A stretch of DNA of 5,427 bases from an uncultured Bryobacteraceae bacterium (lineage in GTDB: Bacteria; Acidobacteriota; Terriglobia; Bryobacterales; Bryobacteraceae), in NCBI GenBank assembly GCA_937921835.1, contig CAKZVG010000768.1, forward strand, positions 1-5,427, given 5' to 3'. Shown here in pieces: positions 1 to 4,888 of the stretch. Below the pieces are notes generated by a model. The model worked only from the letters and a program-made list of their open reading frames with translations, was not told where the DNA came from and did not search any database. The position numbers were made by a program, and so were the translations under genes. Numbering within the stretch: the first letter of the stretch is position 1; the number at the start of each line of letters is the position of its first letter.

Positions 1-760
1 GCGCGCCGCTGGCCGGCGCCGGCTGGCTCAACTCGAGCAAGGGCCGGGGCGGCGGGATCGCCAGCCCCACTCCCCGCAGCGGGAAGATCCGTCCGTCGAT
101 CTCCAGTTCTCCGCTTTCGGCGCGCGCCGCCGCGGGCACGAACGCGATGCGGAAGGGCGCCGAGGCGCCGGCCGCTAGCTCGAGCGGCAGCGCGAGGTCC
201 ATCGGCCCGTGAAACGCCGCGCCGCGCACTTCCACCTTGCGTATCTCAACCATTCGCGAACCGCGGTTCTCCAGCGCGAAGCGGCGCTCCACCCACGACC
301 CGCTTTCGGCCCGGCCGAAGTCGAGTTCCGCTCCCGCCGCCAGGAACGCGCCGCCGCCGGGGTCCGCGCTGAGCGACGCGGCCGCCACGGCGGATGCGCG
401 GATCAGGACCGCCACGTGATTGAACTGGATGCTGGCGGTGTAGTAGCCGGGCGCGGCGGGCGCGAAGCGCACCACGAAATCCAGCGCCGCCCCGGGCGCG
501 ACAATATAAGGCAGCGTAGGGTAGCCCTGTAACTGATAGCCAGTGCCGGACACCGTAAGGGTCCGGACAGTTTCCGCGGCGGCGCCCGTGTTGCGCAGCC
601 GGAAACGCAGATCGAGCGGCTCGCCAAGCGCCGCCGTCCCCACGTCGAGCAACGCGCTTACCCGCCGCTCCACGCCGCGCTCGGACTGCACCAACTCGAG
701 CCCCGCGCAGGCGCACGCCGGCAGGAGCAGGAACGCCATCACCGCCTGCCGGGCGCTCAT
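1..760 (-). CDS. Secreted protein with tandem Ig/ASH-like domains (3' end cut off by window)
   Basis: The frame is open from the ATG at 760 to the window edge, giving 253 residues without a stop. Residues 1-19 are a short hydrophobic export signal. LPAC at 13-16 resembles a lipobox, but Pro before Ala is atypical, so signal peptidase I cleavage near ACACA is also possible. Two similar beta-sandwich units follow, at about 39-124 and 147-233. Each opens with D-V/F-G, then an LRNTG or LENRG strand-turn, a P/A-G-A-polar turn and an RFAP or AFVP strand. This is the pattern of ASH/HYDIN-type 'choice-of-anchor D' Ig-like domains. A third unit may start at LLELSQP (241-247). The start overlaps the upstream stop by ATGA, and an AGGAGAG ribosome site lies at 767-773. 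It is probably an envelope-exposed binding or structural protein; the partner is unknown. Export and the Ig-like fold are well supported, the exact family less so. Confidence 0.85.
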   Translation of the reverse strand, partial: MSARQAVMAFLLLPACACAGLELVQSERGVERRVSALLDVGTAALGEPLDLRFRLRNTGAAAETVRTLTVSGTGYQLQGYPTLPYIVAPGAALDFVVRFAPAAPGYYTASIQFNHVAVLIRASAVAAASLSADPGGGAFLAAGAELDFGRAESGSWVERRFALENRGSRMVEIRKVEVRGAAFHGPMDLALPLELAAGASAPFRIAFVPAAARAESGELEIDGRIFPLRGVGLAIPPPRPLLELSQPAPASGA

Positions 761-1524
761 CGCGAACTCTCCTGCCGCGCCGCGGGCAGTTCGAAGACCC
801 GGACGCCTCCGGGCGTCAGCGCGACGCCGAAACGGCTGCCGCCGCAAGACGCGGCGGCCAAGCCATCGCCTGCCTGTTCGAGCGGCTCCGGCCGGCAGGG
901 CAGGGCAACCCGCTCCGGGGCCGAGCCTGGCGGCTGGACCAACAGCCCTTCGCCGTCCCAGATCATCTTCCATCCGCCGCCGCCGAGCAGCACCGGTGCG
1001 CGCGCCCCGGGCAAGGCTTCCACTCCGAGCAGCGCTCCATCGTGCAAGGACCGCGTTTCCAGCCGGATCTCGCCGCCTTCCTCCGTGGCCAGCAAAGCCA
1101 ACTCGCGCGAAAGCGCGGCGGCCGCCCGGATCCGGCCGTCCGGAACGCGCCAGGCGCCGCGGAAGGCCGAACCATCCCAGACCGCCACCTCGCCGCTCGA
1201 TGCGAAGCACGCCAGCCCGGGCGCGCCGCCCGGAGCGAAGCCGAACACTGCCGGTCCCGGGGGAGCCTCGCCGCTCCAAAGCGGAGCGTCGTCCAGTAGA
1301 ACCTCCACCCCGGTGTGCGTCTTGACCAGGGTGTAGCGGCCGGAGGAAGCCGCCGAGACGGCTCCGCCGCGAAGCGCCGCTCCGGCGGTGAGGCTCCCCG
1401 ATACGCCCAGGAGGGGGCGCAGGAATCCCGATTCGTCGACCAATACGCCGCGGCGCGGTGGCGCCAGGCTGGCCTGCGCGCAGGCGATGGATACGGACAA
1501 TAGCAGCGACAGAATGCGGTTCAT
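757..1524 (-). CDS. Secreted hypothetical protein, probably beta-propeller-like
   Basis: This is a 255-residue protein. Residues 1-17 (MNRILSLLLSVSIACAQ) form a signal peptide with a likely cut near CAQA. The mature part has no membrane helix. It is rich in short beta strands separated by Gly/Pro/Asp turns, with recurring patterns such as GEVAVWDG (111-118), KMIWDGEGLLV (186-196) and GGVRVFELP (239-247), which suggest propeller blades. The stretch RGVLVDESGFLRPLLGVSG (25-43) resembles an N-terminal motif I associate with acidobacterial secreted propeller proteins; that is from memory. Cysteines 106, 210 and 227 could form disulfides. The frame is open upstream to 1866, but the ATG at 1524 is chosen because a signal peptide starts there and it overlaps the upstream gene's stop by ATGA. 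A GGAAG sequence is only 3 bases before the start, so initiation may rely on coupling. The function is not recognised. Confidence 0.83.
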   Translation of the reverse strand: MNRILSLLLSVSIACAQASLAPPRRGVLVDESGFLRPLLGVSGSLTAGAALRGGAVSAASSGRYTLVKTHTGVEVLLDDAPLWSGEAPPGPAVFGFAPGGAPGLACFASSGEVAVWDGSAFRGAWRVPDGRIRAAAALSRELALLATEEGGEIRLETRSLHDGALLGVEALPGARAPVLLGGGGWKMIWDGEGLLVQPPGSAPERVALPCRPEPLEQAGDGLAAASCGGSRFGVALTPGGVRVFELPAARQESSR

Positions 1525-2189
1525 GGTCTTCCGATTACGATGGTGGGGGCGCTGACGCGCAGCGGCGGTTCGGCCACCGCGGTGGGTTGGACCACGCCGG
1601 TTCCGGGCTTCTGCTTCGAATAGCGGGCGAGTCCCACGGCAGCGCCACCCGCCGCCGCGCCGGCCGTCACCACCAGCACCGCGTACCACAGCTTGGACCG
1701 TCCGCCGGGCGGCACGCCGCCGGCCTGCCGTTCTCCCCCGCCAATCTTCATCGCGGCGCCGGCAGAGACGTGCTGGCTTACCAAGACTCCAGCCCGCGCC
1801 TGTCCCTTCACCGCCGTGATGCGCACCTGAAGCGGCCCGGGATCGCGGTTCCAGACGATTCCCCAAACCGACGCCTTGCCGTCGGCCCCGCTCACCGCCA
1901 CTTCGCTCCGCATGCCGCTGGCGAAAGTCCCGCCCGGTCCCTCCTCCGGCAGCCGGAAAATCACCGATGCGCCTTCCACCGGACGCCCGGTCTCGTCGGT
2001 CACCTGCACCGTGATGGGCCGCGGCGAGCGCGCTCCGGCGGGATTCACGGCCCCCTCGCCTTCGAGCACGCGGATTTGCAGAATGGCCGCTTCAGCGCCG
2101 GCCGGCCCGGCGGCCCGGGCGGGCACAGCCGCCCGGCCCAAGAGCAGGAGGGACAGCAACAGAGCCAGCACGGGCTGCGTACGCCGCAT
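1521..2189 (-). CDS. Exported single-pass membrane protein with one bacterial Ig-like domain
   Basis: This is a 222-residue protein. Residues 1-26 form a signal peptide (RR near the start, a run of Leu, ARA cleavage site). Residues about 35-135 form an invasin/Big_1-type Ig-like domain: TVQVTDETGRPVEGASVIF at 60-78, then a GTF strand, VSGADGKASVWGIVW at 99-113 and LQVRITAVKG at 120-129. Residues 167-188 (LWYAVLVVTAGAAAGGAAVG...) are a membrane helix followed by the basic RYSKQK. The Ig domain should therefore be outside the inner membrane and the 34-residue tail (189-222), ending PTIVIGRP, inside. The ribosome site GAGGAG (2194-2199) sits 4 bases before the ATG. It is the first of three ATGA-linked exported-protein genes and starts 50 bases after a PP2C phosphatase gene. 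Ig domains of this kind usually serve in adhesion or as structural spacers. The specific role here is unknown. Confidence 0.86.
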   Translation of the reverse strand: MRRTQPVLALLLSLLLLGRAAVPARAAGPAGAEAAILQIRVLEGEGAVNPAGARSPRPITVQVTDETGRPVEGASVIFRLPEEGPGGTFASGMRSEVAVSGADGKASVWGIVWNRDPGPLQVRITAVKGQARAGVLVSQHVSAGAAMKIGGGERQAGGVPPGGRSKLWYAVLVVTAGAAAGGAAVGLARYSKQKPGTGVVQPTAVAEPPLRVSAPTIVIGRP

Positions 2190-2193
2190 GGTT

Positions 2194-2199
2194 CTCCTC
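2194..2199 (-). promoter_or_regulatory. Ribosome binding site of the Ig-domain gene
   Basis: On the minus strand the sequence reads GAGGAG-AACC-ATG, a strong Shine-Dalgarno at a short 4-base spacing. It supports the ATG at 2189 and gives the three-gene exported set its own efficient translation start, independent of the phosphatase upstream. Confidence 0.75.
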
Positions 2200-2216
2200 G
2201 AACGTGAAGCGGCGCC

Positions 2217-2240
2217 GCCGTTCCGTCAGGCGGGAACGGC
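2217..2240 (-). terminator. Perfect hairpin between phosphatase and Ig-domain genes (possible attenuator)
   Basis: GCCGTTCC (2217-2224) and GGAACGGC (2233-2240) are exact inverted repeats around an 8-base loop. In the minus-strand transcript the stem starts on the last base of the phosphatase TAG stop codon. No U-run follows, so it is not a classical Rho-independent terminator. It could be a partial terminator, an mRNA-stabilising 3' hairpin or a processing site. A second GC palindrome, GCGGCGCCGC (2209-2218), adjoins it and could form a competing fold. The inverted repeat is directly visible; its role is inferred. Confidence 0.45.
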
Positions 2241-2959
2241 TACTGCGCGCGGAGCAGGACCGTGGTGATGTTGTCCGGACCGCCCGCCCGTTTTGCCACT
2301 TCGATCAGAGAGTGGCATTTGGCCTCCAAAGATTGCGAGGTATTTAGCGTCTCGGCGATAATCGCCGCGTCCACGACGCCGTGCAGGCCGTCGCTGCACA
2401 GCAGGATCTGCGCTCCGGAGCGCGGCCGCAGCGAATAGGAATGAATCCGAAGGGGGGAACTGACGCCGATGGCCATCGTCAGGACGTGGCGCATGGGGTG
2501 GGTTTTCAGGCTTTCCTCGTCGATGCCCAGCCGCCGTCCCACTTCGTGCACCCAGGTCTGATCCTCGGTGATCACCAGAAGTTGGTCGTCTTCGAAGATA
2601 TAGGCCCGGCTGTCGCCCACGCTGGCGATGAGGAGTTCATCGCCGGACTCCATGGCCGCCACGAGCGTCGTGCCCATGCCCTCCAGCGCCGCGTCCTCGC
2701 TGGCCGCCTCCATCACCCGGCGGTTGGCCAGGTCAAAGGCTTCCACCAGCATCTCGGCGTGCGGTCTGCCGGATCCGTTGTTGTTGAAAATGTACTCGGC
2801 CACCGTTTCCGTGGCGAGTTTGGAGGCGTGTTCTCCCGCCTGGGCGCCGCCCATGCCGTCGGCCACGATATAGAGCCCGAGCCGGGGGGCCAGCAGAAAG
2901 TAATCCTCGTTGTTGCTGCGAACGCAGCCGGGATCGGAGCAGCCGAAGCTTTCCAGCAT
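2240..2959 (-). CDS. PP2C-family (PPM) Ser/Thr protein phosphatase
   Basis: This 239-residue cytoplasmic single-domain enzyme hydrolyses phosphoserine/phosphothreonine on proteins using two Mn/Mg ions, like bacterial PrpC/Stp. The family motifs appear in order: RSNNEDYF (14-21), VADGMGG (32-38, metal ligand Asp34), GMGTTLV (94-100), SVGDSRAYI (113-121), the DQT motif (133-135), LCSDGL (187-192, metal ligand Asp190) and GGPDNITTV (226-234, metal ligand Asp229). All metal-binding Asp residues are present, so it should be active. The usual 'LTRALG' block reads LTMAIG (160-165), a mild variation. The length is normal for stand-alone bacterial PP2C. AGGAAG sits 5 bases before the ATG. No partner Ser/Thr kinase or FHA protein is in the window. 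It lies between larA (69 bases upstream) and the exported-protein genes downstream on the same strand, so it may regulate either, but its substrates are unknown. Confidence 0.97.
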   Translation of the reverse strand: MLESFGCSDPGCVRSNNEDYFLLAPRLGLYIVADGMGGAQAGEHASKLATETVAEYIFNNNGSGRPHAEMLVEAFDLANRRVMEAASEDAALEGMGTTLVAAMESGDELLIASVGDSRAYIFEDDQLLVITEDQTWVHEVGRRLGIDEESLKTHPMRHVLTMAIGVSSPLRIHSYSLRPRSGAQILLCSDGLHGVVDAAIIAETLNTSQSLEAKCHSLIEVAKRAGGPDNITTVLLRAQ

Positions 2960-2972
2960 GAGAACTTCCTGA

Positions 2973-2978
2973 ATTATA
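2973..2978 (-). promoter_or_regulatory. Candidate -10 box (TATAAT) for the phosphatase gene
   Basis: The minus strand reads TGTATAATTC here, an exact consensus -10 hexamer in a very GC-rich setting where chance TATAAT should be rare. The best -35-like hexamer, at 18-base spacing (CTGCAA, 2997-3002), is poor. The box ends 13 bases before the ATG, so a start about 7 bases downstream would leave only a 6-7 base leader and would fall within the AGGAAG ribosome site (2965-2970). This suggests either a very short leader or a chance match. Confidence 0.4.
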
Positions 2979-3028
2979 CAGTTCCGCCGGCGCCGGTTGC
3001 AGGCGCGTTACGGGATCGCTGCATAGAA

Positions 3029-4318
3029 TTACGCGGAATCGGCGCCGTTGGAGCTTGCCTTGGCCAAAACATACGGCCCTTCCGGAATGACCGCGACGGA
3101 AGCGCCCCGCGGCAGCCCATCGAAGAGCGCCTCCAGGGCGGCTTCCGGCGAGCCATAGGCCGGGCCCCACAGCGCCGGGTAATAGCTGGCGGGCAGCCCC
3201 GGGACATAAAAAAGCACCTTCATCCGTTCCGTCACCAGGGCCAGTTTTTCGAGCTGCCATTGATCCACCATGACCGGCGCGTGCTCGGTGGCGGCCATGA
3301 ACTGCCGGTCGGAAGGATAATCCCGCAGCATCTGCTGGAATTCGGCGCTGCCCGGGCCCTCCTGGCAGGCCGCGAAAAGCAGAATCCGCCCTCCCGGCTT
3401 GAGGATGTGCTGCGCCGCGGTGATCCCCTTGAGCGATTGATAAAAAGTCAGATCCAGCGGGTATCCGGCCGAGGTCGTGATCACCGCGTCCACCGGTTCC
3501 TCCAGCCGCTCCAGCATGACCCGCGAAACGAAGCGCACCCCTTCGGCGTGGGCCCGCTCGGGCTGGCCGGCGAACACGGCGGCGATGCGCCGGTCGAGCG
3601 CCAGCGACACGTCGAGCAGGAAGTCGTGCCGCGCCATGCGCGCGATTTCAATTAACTCCCGGTGCAGGGGGTTGCCGTCGATCGAGCCCTCACAGGTGCG
3701 CCGGTCGCGCATGAACCGAGGGCTGTGCAGCACCTTGATGGTTTCCTGCGCCGCCAGCCCGGGGGCCACCAGCTTGCGGCCGCCCGAGTAGCCCAGCATC
3801 AGATGGGGCTCGATGAAACCGGCGGTAATGTGCAGGTCCGCCGCCACGAAACGTTCGTCGATATGGACCGGCGTGCCGGAACTGGTGTCGCCCAGGTAGC
3901 GATGCTCGCCAAGCACGCGCGCGTTGTGGTTCACGACGCGATAATTGGCAGCCACCTCCTCACCCGCGATCTCGCGGATCTCGGCCTCCGTGGCGCCGCG
4001 GTGCAGGCCGGTCGCGATGAGAATCGTGATGCCATCCCGCGGGATGCCCGCCGCCTCCAGGCGCCGCAGAATGGGCGGCAGGGTGATGCGGTTTGGCGCG
4101 GGACGGGTGATATCGCAGATGGAGATCGCGGCGCTCCGCTTGCCGCGCGCCAGCTCCGCCAGCGGCGGCGCAGCGATGGGCGTGTCCAGCGCCTGCTCGA
4201 TGGCCCCCGCAGGGTCGGGAAGCGGCTGGGCCGAACGGGCTTCGAGCACCCGGTAGCGGTATCCTTCCGGAAGGTCCACTGCCAGACCGGTCTTTCCGAA
4301 CGCCAAATCGACGCGCAT
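3029..4318 (-). CDS. larA: LarA-family nickel-dependent 2-hydroxyacid racemase/epimerase
   Basis: This 429-residue enzyme is full length for LarA. The family interconverts stereoisomers of 2-hydroxyacids (lactate in the founding member) by hydride transfer to a covalently bound nickel-pincer nucleotide. The motifs are DITRPAPNR (69-77), ATGLHRG (102-108), EPHLMLGYSGGRKLVAPG (170-187), VLHS (196-199) and YQSLKG (293-298). By my count His106, His172, Lys182 and His198 correspond to His108, His174, Lys184 and His200 of Lactiplantibacillus LarA, all with the same offset: catalytic histidines, cofactor-linking lysine and nickel ligand. Gln294 and Lys297 also fit the known active site. The start is chosen because MRVDLAFGKTGLAVDLP matches the usual N-terminus, although no Shine-Dalgarno precedes it. 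The cofactor genes larB, larC and larE are not in the window. Relatives act on malate, 2-hydroxyglutarate, phenyllactate or sugars, so 'lactate racemase' is only a default name. The family call is firm; the substrate is open. Confidence 0.95.
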   Translation of the reverse strand: MRVDLAFGKTGLAVDLPEGYRYRVLEARSAQPLPDPAGAIEQALDTPIAAPPLAELARGKRSAAISICDITRPAPNRITLPPILRRLEAAGIPRDGITILIATGLHRGATEAEIREIAGEEVAANYRVVNHNARVLGEHRYLGDTSSGTPVHIDERFVAADLHITAGFIEPHLMLGYSGGRKLVAPGLAAQETIKVLHSPRFMRDRRTCEGSIDGNPLHRELIEIARMARHDFLLDVSLALDRRIAAVFAGQPERAHAEGVRFVSRVMLERLEEPVDAVITTSAGYPLDLTFYQSLKGITAAQHILKPGGRILLFAACQEGPGSAEFQQMLRDYPSDRQFMAATEHAPVMVDQWQLEKLALVTERMKVLFYVPGLPASYYPALWGPAYGSPEAALEALFDGLPRGASVAVIPEGPYVLAKASSNGADSA

Positions 4319-4324
4319 GAATAG

Positions 4325-4333
4325 AAACTAACA
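4325..4333 (-). promoter_or_regulatory. Candidate extended -10 giving a leaderless larA transcript
   Basis: Upstream of larA the minus strand reads TGTTAGTTT-CTATTC-ATG. TGn plus TAGTTT fits an extended -10 of TAnnnT type. It ends 6 bases before the ATG, which would place the transcript start on the start codon. There is no Shine-Dalgarno in this interval, consistent with a leaderless mRNA. The match is modest, so this remains a proposal. Confidence 0.35.
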
Positions 4334-4336
4334 CAG

Positions 4337-4351
4337 CGCGGCCGGGCCGCG
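4337..4351. repeat. Perfect 15-base palindrome in the divergent promoter region
   Basis: CGCGGCC-G-GGCCGCG is an exact inverted repeat with a one-base centre. It lies in the 78-base gap between larA and the GlcG-like gene, upstream of both candidate -10 boxes, and could be an operator acting on both directions. Because it is pure G/C in a GC-rich genome, chance is a real alternative. Confidence 0.4.
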
Positions 4352-4367
4352 AACGTCCCGCTGGCTG

Positions 4368-4373
4368 TACGAT
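4368..4373 (+). promoter_or_regulatory. Weak candidate -10 box for the GlcG-like gene
   Basis: TACGAT matches four of six consensus positions (TATAAT) and is preceded directly by TG. It would start transcription near 4380, just before the AAGGAG ribosome site. No convincing -35 is seen at 17 bases, where the GC palindrome sits instead. Confidence 0.25.
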
Positions 4374-4384
4374 GATTGTTTTGG

Positions 4385-4390
4385 AAGGAG
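4385..4390 (+). promoter_or_regulatory. Ribosome binding site that decides the GlcG-like start
   Basis: AAGGAG lies 6 bases before the ATG at 4397 and 9 before the ATG at 4400. It rules out the in-frame ATG at 4376, which is upstream of this site and would add seven charged or bulky residues in front of the signal peptide. Confidence 0.75.
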
Positions 4391-4396
4391 CCGGAG

Positions 4397-4879
4397 ATGA
4401 TGCAGTTTACTGTTGCCGCGATTTCCCTGGGAGTGGTGGTGGCGGCCGCCGCGCAAACGCCGAAGCTGGCGAGCAAACCCGTGCTGACGCTGGAGGCCGC
4501 GAAGTTCCTGGCCAGGACGGCCGAGGACTACGGCAAGGCCAACAACTGGCGCTTGGCCATCGCCATCCTGGACGACGGAGGCAACCTGCTCTACTTCCAG
4601 CGCGGCGACGGCGTGCAAATCGCGGGCATCGAGCTGGCGCTGCGCAAAGCCGAAAGCGCGCTGAAGTACCAGCGTCCGGGAAAAGCCTTCGCCGAGCGCG
4701 TCCTCAAGGAGCCGCACGCGGTGGCGCTGCCCGGCGCCTTTCCCTTCGAAGGCGGGCTGCCGGTGGTTCACGACGGCGTGGTGATCGGGTCCATCGGCGT
4801 GACGGGAGCCACGGCGCAGCAGGACGCCGAAGCCGCGCAGGCGGCGCTTGACGCGCTGGCGAAAGCGTTGCGGAAATAG
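4397..4879 (+). CDS. Exported GlcG/HbpS-family (DUF336) protein
   Basis: This is a 160-residue protein. Residues 1-19 (MMQFTVAAISLGVVVAAAA) are a signal peptide, so the mature protein is periplasmic or secreted. The rest is one GlcG/HbpS domain: LTLEAAKFLARTAEDYG helix (30-46), WRLAIAILDDGGNLLYFQR (51-69), a helix with LRKAESALKYQRPGKAF (82-98), then FEGGLPVVHDGVVIGSIGVTG (117-137) and QQDAEAAQAALDAL (141-154). Family members include GlcG of glycolate operons and the heme-binding HbpS of Streptomyces, whose extracellular form binds heme and works with a sensor kinase; many relatives have no known role. The start is set by AAGGAG and the signal peptide; the neighbouring ATG at 4400 cannot be excluded. 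A lipoprotein gene follows after 9 bases, so the two are probably co-transcribed. The family call is strong; heme binding cannot be judged from sequence. Confidence 0.93.
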   Translation: MMQFTVAAISLGVVVAAAAQTPKLASKPVLTLEAAKFLARTAEDYGKANNWRLAIAILDDGGNLLYFQRGDGVQIAGIELALRKAESALKYQRPGKAFAERVLKEPHAVALPGAFPFEGGLPVVHDGVVIGSIGVTGATAQQDAEAAQAALDALAKALRK

Positions 4880-4888
4880 GGGGCGGCG

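Noticed and set aside
543..1325. Plus-strand open frame (260 codons) opposite the exported-protein genes
   Set aside because: The product is almost entirely Arg, Pro, Ala and Ser, typical of a GC-rich antisense frame. The minus strand has signal peptides, ribosome sites and ATGA overlaps here.
1525..1866. N-terminal extension of the secreted propeller-like gene to an ATG at 1866
   Set aside because: The extra 114 residues are Arg/Gly-rich, overlap the Ig-domain gene in another frame and would bury the signal peptide that begins at 1524.
1458..2207. Plus-strand open frame (249 codons) opposite the Ig-domain gene
   Set aside because: It has no domain pattern and is His/Gly/Arg-rich, while the opposite strand encodes a signal peptide, an Ig domain and a membrane helix in order.
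3001..3026. Possible terminator hairpin after larA (GCAGGCG ... CGCTGC)
   Set aside because: The pairing is short, needs a bulge and has no U-run; it is not convincing as a terminator.
2381..3655. Long plus-strand open frame (424 codons) opposite the phosphatase and larA
   Set aside because: It runs antisense to two genes with complete family motifs. Its product is rich in His, Arg, Gly and Gln with no recognisable domain, as expected of a shadow frame in GC-rich DNA.
4376..4396. Upstream ATG at 4376 as the start of the GlcG-like gene
   Set aside because: The AAGGAG ribosome site lies downstream of it, and the added residues (MFWKEPE) would place acidic residues before the signal peptide.
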